From Microbacterium sp. Leaf151 (lineage in GTDB: Bacteria; Actinomycetota; Actinomycetes; Actinomycetales; Microbacteriaceae): a stretch of 64,000 nt of DNA. Each line of letters begins with the position of its first letter. Position 1 is the stretch's first letter. The DNA is taken from NCBI RefSeq assembly GCF_001424225.1, contig NZ_LMOR01000003.1, positions 375,006-439,005 of the forward strand, read 5' to 3'. This document shows, piece after piece, positions 35,740-45,178 of the stretch. The notes below the pieces were generated by a model that saw only the letters and a list, made by a program, of their open reading frames with translations, was not told the DNA's origin and did not search any database. The position numbers and the translations under genes are program-made.

Positions 35740-36288
35740 TCAGGAGGTACGCGCTCGACGATGGGCCTCGGCGCGCGCGTCGACGGCGAGCGCCGCCACC
35801 ACTCCGTCGGGGCCGTCGAGGTCCCACCCACGCCACTCGGTCGTCGAGTGACGGGCGTCCGGATGCTCGACGATCCACGCCCGCCACCCGTCCGCGCTCT
35901 CTTCGACGACGACCTGTGCCGGGTCGACGGTCAGACCCCGTCCGTCGGCCTTGAGCACGGCTTCCGCACGCGCCCAGGCCTGTGCATCCGCTTCACCGGG
36001 CAGCACACGTTCGAGTCCCGCGGCGTCCGCCGGAACCGCATCGACGCCGATGCGCCCGTATTCTCGTGTCACGGCGATGACGGTCCACCCGGGGACGTAC
36101 GACACCGACACCGTGGCATCCACGCACTCCACCCGTACCCGACCGTGGTCCCCACCGCACCGCGGGCATCGCGAGACGAACCTCGCGCCCGGGAGGAACT
36201 CCGCGAGGAGCGCCCGCGACGTGTCCCTCCGCGACGACCCCGGGAGAACCGCCCGCCACGCGATGCGGATGCCCGGCGGGAGGGTCAC
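35740..36288 (-). CDS. Small 4'-phosphopantetheinyl transferase (Sfp superfamily)
   Basis: 182 aa from GTG 36288. FVSRCPRCGGDHGRVRV (substrate-binding part), VSVSYVPG, GVDAV (metal Asp) and WARAEAVLKADGRGL (the WxxxEAxxK motif) identify the Sfp-type fold; it is shorter than Sfp (~224 aa). It transfers phosphopantetheine from CoA to carrier-protein serines. The carrier domain of the Pls-like enzyme 2 kb away is the obvious client. The GTG overlaps the mutT1 stop. The acidic metal-binding set looks partly altered (DAV rather than DVE), so activity should not be assumed. Confidence 0.75.
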   Translation of the reverse strand: MTLPPGIRIAWRAVLPGSSRRDTSRALLAEFLPGARFVSRCPRCGGDHGRVRVECVDATVSVSYVPGWTVIAVTREYGRIGVDAVPADAAGLERVLPGEADAQAWARAEAVLKADGRGLTVDPAQVVVEESADGWRAWIVEHPDARHSTTEWRGWDLDGPDGVVAALAVDARAEAHRRARTS

Positions 36289-37223
36289 GCCCGCGGTTCG
36301 TGTGTCTCGATCGCCACGATGCCCGCGCCCGGGTGCTCCACCGGCACGTGGGCGACCGAGAACGCGCCCGGCTCGAGGGCGGACGCGCTGCCGAGATAGG
36401 AGCCGCCCATCGTGCCGGTCGCGAGGGCGAGTTCGTGCAGAAGGGCGGGCAGGACGGGCCCGTGGCTGGTCAGGACCACGGGTTTGCGCGCGCGCACCCG
36501 CTGCCCGATGACGGCTCGGGCGTCGGCCCGGCCCTGCTCCCACGCATCCTGACTGATGTCGGCGCACAGCTGCACCCGCTGACCGATCGCCTGCGCGATC
36601 GGGGTGGCGGTGCGCACGCAGCGCTCAGCAGGGCTCGACACCACCCGACGCACCCCGAAGGCCAACAGCGGTCCGACGATGGCCTCGGCCTGCTTACGGC
36701 CGCGCGCGTTGAGCGGGCGGTCCGCGTCATCACCGTCCCACTCGTCGCGCGAGCGCGCCTTGCCGTGGCGCAGCACCACGACCGGGAACGTGGGGAGGGC
36801 CTGCTCGTCGACGATGCGGGCGAACTCGTCGAGGATCTCGATGTCGACGGGGTAGCTGAGGTGCTTACGCGCCTTCTTCATGCTCACCCACTCGATCGCC
36901 GCGACCTCCTTGTTGGGGACGAACGACGACGTCCGCACGGCCGCATCGGTGGCCTCGGCCGCCCAGTAGTGCACGATTTTCGTGCGCGAGTTCGGCATCC
37001 GATACCGCGAGACGCCCACGGGGACCCCGAGTGCGACACGGATGCCGGTCTCTTCGCGGATCTCGCGGACCGCCGTCTCGGCGAGCGTCTCGCCGGGGTC
37101 GACCTTTCCCTTGGGCAGGGTGAGGTCGCGGTACTTGGTGCGGTGGATGAGCAGGATGCGGAGTTTGCCCTCGACCCGGCGCCACACGACGCCGCCGGCG
37201 GCATAGACGGCGGTCTCCGTCAT
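36285..37223 (-). CDS. mutT1: MutT1-like Nudix hydrolase fused to histidine phosphatase
   Basis: 312 aa. An N-terminal Nudix domain (about 1-135) has [10 protein letters not shown] and REIREETGI. The C-terminal SixA/phosphoglycerate-mutase-like domain (about 148-300) has [10 protein letters not shown] and [10 protein letters not shown]. The same fusion in mycobacteria (MutT1) removes oxidised guanine nucleotides and diadenosine polyphosphates, and its gene also lies next to ppk. The ATG overlaps the ppk stop (ATGA). Confidence 0.88.
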   Translation of the reverse strand: MTETAVYAAGGVVWRRVEGKLRILLIHRTKYRDLTLPKGKVDPGETLAETAVREIREETGIRVALGVPVGVSRYRMPNSRTKIVHYWAAEATDAAVRTSSFVPNKEVAAIEWVSMKKARKHLSYPVDIEILDEFARIVDEQALPTFPVVVLRHGKARSRDEWDGDDADRPLNARGRKQAEAIVGPLLAFGVRRVVSSPAERCVRTATPIAQAIGQRVQLCADISQDAWEQGRADARAVIGQRVRARKPVVLTSHGPVLPALLHELALATGTMGGSYLGSASALEPGAFSVAHVPVEHPGAGIVAIETHEPRA

Positions 37224-39394
37224 CGGGCCGTCCGGGCGCGGCGCTTGCGCTGGACGCGCGACATCGTGTGCTCCTGCAGGTCGATGAGGGCCGTGCCGTC
37301 GGCGGCGACGCTGTGACGCGTCCACTCGCCCTCCGGCCCGAGGTGCCACGAGCTCGTCCCGTCGTCCATCGCGAGGTCGAACAACGAGGTGAGCTCGCGC
37401 AACTGGTTCTCGTCGACGACGCGCACGAGCGCCTCGACGCGGCGGTCGAGGTTTCGGTGCATCATGTCGGCGCTGCCGATGAAGATCTGCGGATCGCCAT
37501 CGTTCGCGAACGAGAAGATACGCGAGTGCTCGAGGTAGCGGCCGAGGATGGAGCGCACGATGATGTTCTCGCTCATGCCCGGGACTCCCGGCCTGATCGA
37601 GCAGATGCCGCGCACCCACACCTCGACGGGGACCCCCGCCTGGCTGGCGCGGTACAGCGCGTCGATGATCTCCTCGTCGACCATCGAGTTCACCTTGATG
37701 CGCACGCCGGACGGCTTGCCCTCCAGCGCGTTGCGGCGCTCCTTGTCGATGTGTCGCAGCAGGCCCTTGCGCAGGTGCAGGGGTGCGACGAGCAGGCGCT
37801 TGAATTTCTTCTCGATCGCGTAGCCGCTGAGCTCGTTGAACAGGCGGGTCAGGTCGCGACCCACCTGATCGTCGACGGTGAAGAGGCCGAAGTCTTCATA
37901 GATGCGGCTCGTCTTGGGGTTGTAGTTGCCGGTGCCGACGTGGCTGTAGTGGCGCAGTCGCCCCTCTTCTTCACGGATGACGAGGGCGAGCTTGCAGTGC
38001 GTCTTGAGGCCCACGAGGCCGTAGACGACGTGGACGCCGGCCTTCTCGAGCTTGCGGGCCCAGACGATGTTGTTCGCCTCGTCGAAGCGCGCTTTGACCT
38101 CGACGAGCGCCAGCACCTGCTTGCCTGCCTCGGCAGCGTCGATGAGGGCCTGCACGATGGGGCTGTCGCCCGAGGTGCGATAGAGGGTCTGCTTGATGGC
38201 GAGCACGTGCGGGTCGCGGGCGGCCTGCTCGAGGAAGGCCTGCACGCTCGTCGCGAACGACTCGTACGGGTGGTGCACGAGCACGTCGCTCTTGCGGATC
38301 GCACGGAAGAGGTCGGCGCGGCCGTTCTGCTCCGGCGGCTGGAACGCCAGAGCGGTCTTGGGTACGTGAGGCGGGTATCGCAGGTCGGGGCGGTCGATGC
38401 GCGAGAGATCGAACAGCCCGCGCAGGTCGAGGGCGCCGGGAAGCCGGTAGACCTCCTGCTCGGTGATGTCGAGCTCGCTCAGCAGCAGCGACCGGGTGAC
38501 GTCATCCATGTCCTCGGTGATCTCGAGGCGGATCGGCGGGCCGAAACGGCGGCGCAGGAGCTCGGCTTCGAGGGCCTGGATGAGATTCTCGGTCTCGTCC
38601 TCCTCGATCGTCATGTCTTCATTGCGAGTGAGGCGGAACGCGTGGTGGTCGAGCACCTCCATGCCGGGGAAGAGGTCTCCCAGGTGGTTGGAGATCAGCT
38701 CCTCCAGCGGGAGGTAGCGCACGCCCGGGCCGTCCCCCGGCACCTCGACGAAGCGCGGCAGCATGGGCGGCACCTTCAGGCGCGCAAACTCCTGACGGCC
38801 GGTGCGGGCGTTGCGGATGCGGATGGCGAGATTGAGCGAGAGCCCCGAGATGTAGGGGAACGGGTGCGCCGGGTCGACGGCGAGCGGCATGAGCACCGGG
38901 AAGACGTTGCGCTGGAAGTACTCGGTCAATCGAGCCGCGGTGTCCTCGTCGAGGGAGTCCCACGACACGACCTTGATGCCGGCCTCGGCCAGCGCGGGGC
39001 GGACCTTCTCGGTCCAGGCGGCCGCGTGGCGCTCCTGCAGGCGGTGCGCCTCGGCCGAGATGTCGGCGAGCACGTCGAGTGGTGCTCGGCCCACGTTCGT
39101 GGGTACGGCGAGTCCCGTGACGATGCGGCGCTTCAGCCCTGCGACGCGCACCATGAAGAATTCGTCGAGGTTGCTGGCGAAGATGGCGAGGAAGTTCGCC
39201 CGCTCCAGCACGGGGACGGACGGGTCTTCGGCCAGCTCGAGGACGCGCTGGTTGAACGCCAACCAGCTCACCTCGCGGTCGAGGTACCGGTGATCGGGCA
39301 ACTGGTCGTCCTCGGCCTCGACGGCCTCATCGAAGTCGTCGTCGTCGGCGTCGCCGAGCCCCGTATCCAGCACGTCGTGTTCCATCATCCCCAC
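37220..39394 (-). CDS. ppk: Polyphosphate kinase 1
   Basis: 724 aa, normal PPK1 length. N-terminal [16 protein letters not shown], then the nucleotide-binding [14 protein letters not shown] and the phosphohistidine region [13 protein letters not shown], and [14 protein letters not shown] near the C-terminus. It polymerises ATP gamma-phosphate into polyphosphate and works in reverse. Co-transcribed with mutT1. A three-repeat PHO-like box stands upstream. Confidence 0.95.
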   Translation of the reverse strand: MGMMEHDVLDTGLGDADDDDFDEAVEAEDDQLPDHRYLDREVSWLAFNQRVLELAEDPSVPVLERANFLAIFASNLDEFFMVRVAGLKRRIVTGLAVPTNVGRAPLDVLADISAEAHRLQERHAAAWTEKVRPALAEAGIKVVSWDSLDEDTAARLTEYFQRNVFPVLMPLAVDPAHPFPYISGLSLNLAIRIRNARTGRQEFARLKVPPMLPRFVEVPGDGPGVRYLPLEELISNHLGDLFPGMEVLDHHAFRLTRNEDMTIEEDETENLIQALEAELLRRRFGPPIRLEITEDMDDVTRSLLLSELDITEQEVYRLPGALDLRGLFDLSRIDRPDLRYPPHVPKTALAFQPPEQNGRADLFRAIRKSDVLVHHPYESFATSVQAFLEQAARDPHVLAIKQTLYRTSGDSPIVQALIDAAEAGKQVLALVEVKARFDEANNIVWARKLEKAGVHVVYGLVGLKTHCKLALVIREEEGRLRHYSHVGTGNYNPKTSRIYEDFGLFTVDDQVGRDLTRLFNELSGYAIEKKFKRLLVAPLHLRKGLLRHIDKERRNALEGKPSGVRIKVNSMVDEEIIDALYRASQAGVPVEVWVRGICSIRPGVPGMSENIIVRSILGRYLEHSRIFSFANDGDPQIFIGSADMMHRNLDRRVEALVRVVDENQLRELTSLFDLAMDDGTSSWHLGPEGEWTRHSVAADGTALIDLQEHTMSRVQRKRRARTAR

Positions 39395-39409
39395 ATCATT
39401 GCAGTGGTC

Positions 39410-39438
39410 GGTGACACGGGAGTGAACGGGCGGTTCGC
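39410..39438 (-). promoter_or_regulatory. PHO-like box upstream of ppk
   Basis: Three 11-bp-spaced units on the plus strand, GGTGACA, AGTGAAC and GGTTCGC, read on the minus strand as imperfect GTTCACC repeats. They lie 16-44 bp before the ppk ATG. The middle unit fits best. Confidence 0.6.
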
Positions 39439-39444
39439 GTCGGG

Positions 39445-40137
39445 TCAGACGGGGGCGGATGCCGCGACGGGGGCGTCGTCCTCGTACACGTTGAAGCGGT
39501 AGCCGACGTTGCGCACGGTGCCGATGAGCTGCTCGAGGTCACCGAGCTTGGCGCGCAGGCGCCGCACGTGCACGTCGACCGTGCGGGTGCCGCCGAAGTA
39601 GTCGTACCCCCACACCTCGCTCAGCAACTGTTCGCGTGTGAAGACCCGCGAGGGGTGCGTGGCGAAGAAGTGCAGGAGTTGAAACTCCTTGTAGGTGAGG
39701 TCGAGGGGTTTGCCGTGCACCTTCGCCGAGTACGACGACTCGTCGATGGTGATGCCCGAGGTCTGGATGCGCGTCGACACCTGATCGGCCGTCTGCCGAC
39801 CCATGGCCAGTCGGATGCGGGCGTCGATCTCGGCGGGACCCGCCCCGACGAGCACGACGTCGTCGATGCCCCAGTCGGTGGAGACCGCGGTGAGGCCTCC
39901 CTCGGTGATGATGAGCACCAGTGGAGCCTCGATGCCGGTGGTCGACATGATCTTGCACAGCGACTTGGCGCCGACGAGGTCGAAGCGGGCGTCGACGAAG
40001 ATGACGTCGGCGCTGGGGGCGTTCACCAGCTGCGCTGCCTCGGCCGGGATCTGCCGCACGCGGTGGCTCAGCAATTCGAGCGCGGGCAGGGCAGCGCCGC
40101 CGCCCGGGGCGGAGCTGAGTACCAGAAGCTGTGCCAA
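39445..40137 (-). CDS. glnR: GlnR-type orphan response regulator
   Basis: 230 aa. The receiver (1-115) has one central Asp (VDARFDL, D49) but lacks the acidic pair near the N-terminus (LVLSSAP), the atypical receiver of GlnR that works without phosphorylation. [16 protein letters not shown] and [11 protein letters not shown] are GlnR-specific; the OmpR-type DNA-binding domain (130-225) has LTYKEFQLL and [18 protein letters not shown]. It controls nitrogen assimilation in actinobacteria. No histidine kinase is adjacent. The start is TTG 40137 with GGAGG 5 nt upstream, an uncommon start codon. Confidence 0.9.
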   Translation of the reverse strand: MAQLLVLSSAPGGGAALPALELLSHRVRQIPAEAAQLVNAPSADVIFVDARFDLVGAKSLCKIMSTTGIEAPLVLIITEGGLTAVSTDWGIDDVVLVGAGPAEIDARIRLAMGRQTADQVSTRIQTSGITIDESSYSAKVHGKPLDLTYKEFQLLHFFATHPSRVFTREQLLSEVWGYDYFGGTRTVDVHVRRLRAKLGDLEQLIGTVRNVGYRFNVYEDDAPVAASAPV

Positions 40138-40251
40138 GAGGACCTCCCGTGCGGCGTGTCGCGCACCCGATCATCTTAGGGCGACGAGGCCGCGGCCTCA
40201 TCACCGGCGCTGCGCGTGCGCGCGACGGGGGTCCTGAGTGATGATGGGGTC

Positions 40252-40542
40252 ATGTCGACTCCCGACCTCGCCCCGCGCCGCACCTACGCCGGTGTCGTGG
40301 CGGTATGGGTGCTGGCGGCGATCGCCGGCGTCCTCATCGGGATCTTCGCCCCCGAGCAGTGGCGTGCGCAGTGGATCGCGGTCGCCCTGGGCGGGTGCGT
40401 GATCGTCTCGTTCGCCGTGCAGCTCTGGTACGGCCGGTCGCAGGCGTTCATCCAGCGGATGGCGCTGAGCTCGCTGGGTGCGCTCGTCGTGCTCGGGGTG
40501 ATCACGATCGGTTTCGGTCTGGCATCCCTGGTCTCGGGCTAG
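40252..40542 (+). CDS. Small membrane protein
   Basis: 96 aa with three hydrophobic segments (VVAVWVLAAIAGVLIGIF; VALGGCVIVSFAVQL; SLGALVVLGVITIGFGLA). Function unknown; similar proteins are conserved in Microbacteriaceae. The ATG follows GATGAT by 6 nt, resembling the leaderless pattern. First of five plus-strand genes. Confidence 0.7.
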   Translation: MSTPDLAPRRTYAGVVAVWVLAAIAGVLIGIFAPEQWRAQWIAVALGGCVIVSFAVQLWYGRSQAFIQRMALSSLGALVVLGVITIGFGLASLVSG

Positions 40543-40551
40543 AGTTGAGGC

Positions 40552-40665
40552 ATGGACCTCCTCGCGCTCGAACTGTTCTTCGTGGGACTTCTGGGCCTCG
40601 CCTCGCTGGCGATCGCCTTCGTGTCCGGAACGGTCATCTGGAACCTCTATCGCGGCCAGCGCTGA
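40552..40665 (+). CDS. 37-aa single-span membrane protein
   Basis: Starts MDLLALELFFVGLLG, one hydrophobic helix over most of its length, and ends WNLYRGQR with a positive cytoplasmic-type tail. The ATG lies exactly 6 nt after TAGAGT, whose TAG is the stop of the previous gene; the next gene starts 5 nt after its stop. The position, start signal and composition support a real small protein; function unknown. Confidence 0.6.
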   Translation: MDLLALELFFVGLLGLASLAIAFVSGTVIWNLYRGQR

Positions 40666-40670
40666 GCGCC

Positions 40671-41270
40671 GTGATCGAGATCCCGACCGACCTTCCGGCC
40701 GACCTCGTTCCCCTGTCGTGGCTCGTCGGCGTCTGGGAAGGCACCGGAGTCATCGACTACGAGGCGGACGGCCGTGCCTTCTCCGGTGAATTCGCGCACC
40801 GCGTGAGCTTCAGTCACGACGGGGGAGCCTTCCTCAACTACTCCGCCGACGCCTGGCTGCTCGACGGCGAAGAGCGGCGTCCCCTCGTGTCCGAGGTCGG
40901 TTACTGGCGTCTGGCGCGACCCGTCGGCGATGCCGATGCCGGTCCCGGGCTCCTTCCCGCGACGGCCGTGCCCGTCATCCGCACGGCCGACGACGTCGAG
41001 GCTCTGCGCAACGCCGACGGCGGCTTCGACATCGAAGTGAGCCTGGCGCACGCCGACGGCATCCTGGAGCTCTACGTCGGTCAGGTCAAGGGTCCCCGCA
41101 TCGATCTGGCGACGGATGCCGTGGTTCGCACCGCCGGAGCGAAGCCCTATGCCGCCGCGACGCGACTGTACGGACTGGTCGACAACCACCTGCTGTGGGC
41201 GTGGGACATCGCCGCCCTGGGCCGCGAACTCGGTTCGCACGCCTCGGCGCGTCTCGCGCGGGCGGACTGA
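40671..41270 (+). CDS. Nitrobindin-like (FABP-family) protein
   Basis: 199 aa from GTG 40671. The N-terminal LSWLVGVWEGTGVIDY carries the G-x-W-x-G-x-G motif of the nitrobindin/DUF1794 beta-barrel; a second block YWRLARP and the end DNHLLWAWDIAALG fit the family. Nitrobindins bind haem b and react with nitric oxide or peroxynitrite; the haem ligand His cannot be confirmed here by eye. Cytoplasmic. In line with ygfZ 2 nt downstream. Confidence 0.78.
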   Translation: MIEIPTDLPADLVPLSWLVGVWEGTGVIDYEADGRAFSGEFAHRVSFSHDGGAFLNYSADAWLLDGEERRPLVSEVGYWRLARPVGDADAGPGLLPATAVPVIRTADDVEALRNADGGFDIEVSLAHADGILELYVGQVKGPRIDLATDAVVRTAGAKPYAAATRLYGLVDNHLLWAWDIAALGRELGSHASARLARAD

Positions 41271-41272
41271 TC

Positions 41273-42361
41273 GTGGTCTCCCTCACCGACGTCCCCGGCG
41301 CCGTGATCGACGACCGCGGGCTGCGTCACGTCGGTTCGCCCGTGGCCGAGCAGCGACGGCTGTCGTCCGGATCGGCGCTCGCGCCCCTCGGCGACCGGCG
41401 CGTGATCTCCGTCGGTGGCGAAGACCGCCGCAGCTGGCTCGACTCGCTGTCGTCGCAGGCTCTGACGCATCTGGCGCCCGGGGTGTCCACCGAGCTGCTG
41501 ATCCTCGACCCCCAGGGGCGGGTGGAGCATGCGGCCGCGGTGGTCGACGATGGCGAGACGACATGGCTCCTCGTCGACGCGTCCGACGCCGATGCCCTCG
41601 CGACCTGGCTCACCCGAATGCGCTTCCGTCTGCGGGTCGAGGTGCAGGACCGCTCCGACGATCTCGTCGTCGTGGGCGGCACCCGCGCGGCCGTCGATGC
41701 CCTGCGCACGGTGGCCCCCGTCTGGGTCGACCCCTGGCCCGCGGTCTCACCCGGGGGTTGGGCTTACGCCCGCGTCGAACCGCACCCCGGTGCCGAGCGC
41801 GACTGGGCCGAGGCGATCGTGGACGCCGAGGAGTTCGGTCGCGTGCTCGACGGCGCCGTCCGCGGCGAGATCGCCTTCGCGGGTCTCGACGCCGTCGAGG
41901 CGCTGCGTGTCGCCGCCTGGCGTCCGCGCGTCGGTGTCGACGCCGACGAACGCCTGCTGCCGCACGAGATGGACTGGCTGCGCACGGCGGTGCACCTGTC
42001 GAAGGGCTGCTACCGCGGCCAGGAGACGGTGGCCAAAGTCCACAACCTCGGACACCCGCCTCGTCGCGTCGTGGCCCTGCAGCTCGACGGAAGCGACAAT
42101 GTCCTCCCCGCCCGTGGCGACGCCGTGCGCGCGGGTGACACCGTGATCGGCGCCATCACGTCGGTCGCCGTGCACCACGAGGAGGGGCCGATTGCCCTCG
42201 CTCTCGTCAAGCGCACCGCACCCGAGGGAGTGCCACTCGTCGTCGATACCGCCGACGGTCCGCTCGCCGCCGCGGCCGAGACGGTCGTACCCGCCGACGC
42301 GGGGGCCACCGCGTCCATTCCGCGGATGCCCCGCCTCGGACGCCGCCGCGCGGCGGAATGA
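41273..42361 (+). CDS. ygfZ: YgfZ/GcvT-like folate-binding protein
   Basis: 362 aa from GTG 41273. The signature KGCYRGQETVAKVHNLG (about res. 243-259) is the conserved K-G-C-Y-x-G-Q-E motif of YgfZ, which uses tetrahydrofolate to assist Fe-S cluster enzymes. GcvT-like barrel domains precede and follow it. The stop overlaps the start of the FUSC gene (ATGA). Confidence 0.9.
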   Translation: MVSLTDVPGAVIDDRGLRHVGSPVAEQRRLSSGSALAPLGDRRVISVGGEDRRSWLDSLSSQALTHLAPGVSTELLILDPQGRVEHAAAVVDDGETTWLLVDASDADALATWLTRMRFRLRVEVQDRSDDLVVVGGTRAAVDALRTVAPVWVDPWPAVSPGGWAYARVEPHPGAERDWAEAIVDAEEFGRVLDGAVRGEIAFAGLDAVEALRVAAWRPRVGVDADERLLPHEMDWLRTAVHLSKGCYRGQETVAKVHNLGHPPRRVVALQLDGSDNVLPARGDAVRAGDTVIGAITSVAVHHEEGPIALALVKRTAPEGVPLVVDTADGPLAAAAETVVPADAGATASIPRMPRLGRRRAAE

Positions 42362-43467
42362 TCGCCGACGACCCCTCGACGACCGTCGGGGTCGTCGTAC
42401 CCCGCTCGCGCCTGCGCTCCACGCTCCGGCGGCGCGTCGCGCGGGTGCGCGAGTCGCTCCCCGCGATCTCGCAGATCGTCGTCGCAGCGACTGCGGCGTA
42501 CGCGTTCGCCCACTTCGTGCTCGGGCATCCGGTCCCGCTCCTGGCGGCGACCGTGACGGTGTCGAGTCTCGGTCTCGTGCGAGACGCGCGTCCGTGGCGC
42601 GTCGCGGAAACCGTCATGGGCATGCTGGTGGGCATCCTCATCGCCGAGATTGTGCTGGTGACCGCGGGCAGCGGCTGGTGGCAGATCGCCGTGGCGATGA
42701 CGACGACGCTATTGATCGCCCGCTTCCTCTCACCTCAACCGGGTTTCGCCCTGGCGGCCGTGGTGCAGTCGTTGATCGCCCTGGTCGTCGTCACGGGAGC
42801 GCCCTTCCTGCGTCTCGCCGACGGCGCGATCGGCGGGGTCGCGGCGCTCATCGTCACGGCGCTGATCCCGCGGACGCTGAGGCGCACCGAACTGCGCGAC
42901 GCCGACGAGCTGTTCGACGCGCTCGAGATCGCGATGGCGACCATCGTGCGGGCGCTGCGCCGGGGCGATCGCGTCCGGGCCGAGCGGGGCCTCGAGCGTG
43001 CCCGGTCGCTGCAGACCTACGTCGACGCGTGGAGCGGGTCGCTGGAGTCGGGACGCGAGGTCGCGCGTATCTCGCCGTTCCTCCGACGCCAGCGCACGGA
43101 GCTGCAGCGCCATGAGCGGGTGAGGCAGTCGCTGGACCTGGCCACGCGCAACCTGCGGGTCGTGGCCCGGCGCGCTGCCTACCTGTGCGCGGACGGTGAG
43201 ACGCGACCGATACCGGCCGACCTGCTGGCCGAGCTCGCCCGGGGCGCGTCGCTGGTGCGCGACAGCCTCGACGACATCTCGCTCGAACCGGCAGCGCGCT
43301 CGGCGGTGGTCGCCGTCATTCGTCGCCTCGATCCGGCGGCGCTGCTGCCCGACGGCGGAGTCGGCGAACTCAACCTCGTCGCCGCGATGCGACCGCTGGC
43401 CGTCGATCTGCTGACCGCGGCCGGAATGCCGTCCGCCGAGGCGCGGGCGCTGCTCCCGCGCATCTGA
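42358..43467 (+). CDS. FUSC-family membrane protein
   Basis: 369 aa. Four to six membrane segments in the N-terminal half (AISQIVVAATAAYAFAHFVL; LLAATVTVSSLGLVRD; LIALVVVTGAPFLRL) with the Pro-rich VRDARPWRVAETVMGMLVG loop, then a helical cytoplasmic domain. This fits aromatic-acid-exporter/FUSC proteins; substrate unknown. Overlaps ygfZ by ATGA and ends the operon. Confidence 0.75.
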   Translation: MIADDPSTTVGVVVPRSRLRSTLRRRVARVRESLPAISQIVVAATAAYAFAHFVLGHPVPLLAATVTVSSLGLVRDARPWRVAETVMGMLVGILIAEIVLVTAGSGWWQIAVAMTTTLLIARFLSPQPGFALAAVVQSLIALVVVTGAPFLRLADGAIGGVAALIVTALIPRTLRRTELRDADELFDALEIAMATIVRALRRGDRVRAERGLERARSLQTYVDAWSGSLESGREVARISPFLRRQRTELQRHERVRQSLDLATRNLRVVARRAAYLCADGETRPIPADLLAELARGASLVRDSLDDISLEPAARSAVVAVIRRLDPAALLPDGGVGELNLVAAMRPLAVDLLTAAGMPSAEARALLPRI

Positions 43468-43525
43468 GACGGCGCCCCGGATCGATTCTTCCCGTATCGA
43501 GGTATCTGCGCCCTGGTCGCCCCGA

Positions 43526-44323
43526 TCACCGCGGCGCAACGGCCTCCCAGGCGACGCCGACCTCTCCCAGCCGCCAGCGCTCGCGACGCACGAGCGGCCA
43601 GCCGGCATCCTGCATCCCCTTCATCGCGGTGCGCCAGCGATGCACGGCGCCGAATGGCGCGACCGCCGCCGCGCGCGTCCATTCCCGGTCGAGGGATGCC
43701 AGGAACGCGTGCACCCGTTCGCCCTCGACGTTGCGATGGATCAGGGCTTTGGGCAGGCGCTCGGCCGCGATGGCGGGGGTGTCGAGCTCGGCGAGCCTGA
43801 GCGAGACCGTCAAACTCCGGGGTACCGCGTCGGCCCCGACCTCGGCCCACGTGACGACCCGGCCGATCTCGTCGCACGTTCCCTCGACCAGGATGCCGCC
43901 CGGTTGGAGGCGCGCGCACATGCGCGCCCACGCGCCGACGACGTCGGCCTCGTCGTACTGACGCAGGACGTTCATCGCGCGGATGATCGCCGGGCGTCGG
44001 CCCGGGGCGGTGGGCACCTCGAACCCTCCGCGGGCGAAGGTGACCCCGGCGACCCCCGCGGCCTGTTCCCGTGCGCGGGCCACGCGGTCGGCGTCGATCT
44101 CGAGCCCCAGCACCGTGGCATCCGGTCGCTCGCGGATCAGGCGGGCGTGCAACTCGAGGGGCGTGACCGCGCTCGCCCCGAACCCGAGATCGACCACGAG
44201 CGGGTCGTCACTTCGGCGCAACGCCGGATGCCGGGCGATCCAGCGGTCGACCCGGCGCAGGCGGTTGACCCCGGTCGTGCCGCGGGTGGGACGGCCGACG
44301 GGGGAGGAGGTCACGTCCGACAT
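43526..44323 (-). CDS. Class I SAM-dependent methyltransferase
   Basis: 265 aa from ATG 44323. Motif I VVDLGFGASAVT (about 42-53), an acidic end of strand 2 in VLGLEIDADRV (about 72-82), and LQPGGILVEGTCDEIGRV. Substrate unknown. The much longer open frame through 45157 is antisense to gpmA and rejected. Convergent with the FUSC gene (58 bp without a strong terminator) and divergent from gpmA. Confidence 0.75.
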   Translation of the reverse strand: MSDVTSSPVGRPTRGTTGVNRLRRVDRWIARHPALRRSDDPLVVDLGFGASAVTPLELHARLIRERPDATVLGLEIDADRVARAREQAAGVAGVTFARGGFEVPTAPGRRPAIIRAMNVLRQYDEADVVGAWARMCARLQPGGILVEGTCDEIGRVVTWAEVGADAVPRSLTVSLRLAELDTPAIAAERLPKALIHRNVEGERVHAFLASLDREWTRAAAVAPFGAVHRWRTAMKGMQDAGWPLVRRERWRLGEVGVAWEAVAPR

Positions 44324-44374
44324 GATGCCAGCCGCAGCTCCTGGTCGACGCCCGCGCGTCGATAGCATGGAGTC

Positions 44375-45121
44375 ATGCCTCACACGCTGATCCTCCTCCG
44401 CCACGGGCAGAGCGAGTGGAACAAGACCAACCAGTTCACCGGCTGGGTCGACGTGCGACTCACCGACCAGGGCAAGGCCGAGGCGAAGCGCGGCGGTGAA
44501 CTGCTCGCCGAGTCGGGCGTGCTGCCCGATGTGCTGCACACCTCCGTGCTCAGCCGTGCCATCCAGACGGCGAACATCGCCCTCGATGCGGCCGACCGTC
44601 TCTGGATCCCCGTCAAGCGCTCGTGGCGCCTCAACGAGCGTCACTACGGCGCTCTGCAGGGCAAGGACAAGGCGCAGACCCTCGAAGAGTTCGGCAATGA
44701 TCAGTTCATGCTGTGGCGCCGCTCGTTCGACGTGCCGCCGCCGGCCCTGCCTGCCGACGACCAGTACAGCCAGGTCGGCGACCCCCGCTACGACGGCATC
44801 GACGGCGAGGTGCCCGACACCGAGTCGCTGAAGATCGTCATCGACCGCATGCTGCCCTACTGGCACAGCGACATCGTGCCCGACCTCAAGGCCGGCAAGA
44901 CGGTGCTCGTCACCGCGCACGGCAACTCGCTGCGCGGTCTCGTGAAGCACCTCGAGGGCATCAGCGACGCAGATATCGCCGAGTTGAACATCCCTACGGG
45001 CATCCCGCTCGTCTACCGTCTGAACGACGACCTCACGCCGGTCGGACCGGGCGAGTACCTCGACCCCGAGGCCGCCGCGGCCGGCGCCGCGGTCGTGGCC
45101 GCGCAGGGCAACAAGCACTGA
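44375..45121 (+). CDS. gpmA: 2,3-bisphosphoglycerate-dependent phosphoglycerate mutase
   Basis: 248 aa. Catalytic [10 protein letters not shown] with the phosphohistidine, [18 protein letters not shown] and [17 protein letters not shown] are diagnostic of dPGM. It interconverts 3- and 2-phosphoglycerate in glycolysis. The ATG lies 6 nt after TAGCAT (44363-44368). A perfect terminator follows. Confidence 0.96.
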   Translation: MPHTLILLRHGQSEWNKTNQFTGWVDVRLTDQGKAEAKRGGELLAESGVLPDVLHTSVLSRAIQTANIALDAADRLWIPVKRSWRLNERHYGALQGKDKAQTLEEFGNDQFMLWRRSFDVPPPALPADDQYSQVGDPRYDGIDGEVPDTESLKIVIDRMLPYWHSDIVPDLKAGKTVLVTAHGNSLRGLVKHLEGISDADIAELNIPTGIPLVYRLNDDLTPVGPGEYLDPEAAAAGAAVVAAQGNKH

Positions 45122-45133
45122 CACCGCACGACG

Positions 45134-45167
45134 AAGGGGGTGGATGCCGATCGGCATCCACCCCCTT
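45134..45167. terminator. Bidirectional terminator gpmA / phoU
   Basis: A 34-nt perfect palindrome (AAGGGGGTGGATGCC, central GATC, then its complement) flanked by T residues, between convergent genes. Confidence 0.88.
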
Positions 45168-45178
45168 TCCGTTCGTGC

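Noticed and set aside
37268..39502. 744-codon plus-strand open frame
   Set aside because: Antisense shadow of ppk caused by high GC in the third codon position; rich in Val/Asp/His with no motifs.
44324..45157. Extended N-terminus for the methyltransferase
   Set aside because: Antisense to gpmA; the short start gives a normal class I methyltransferase length.
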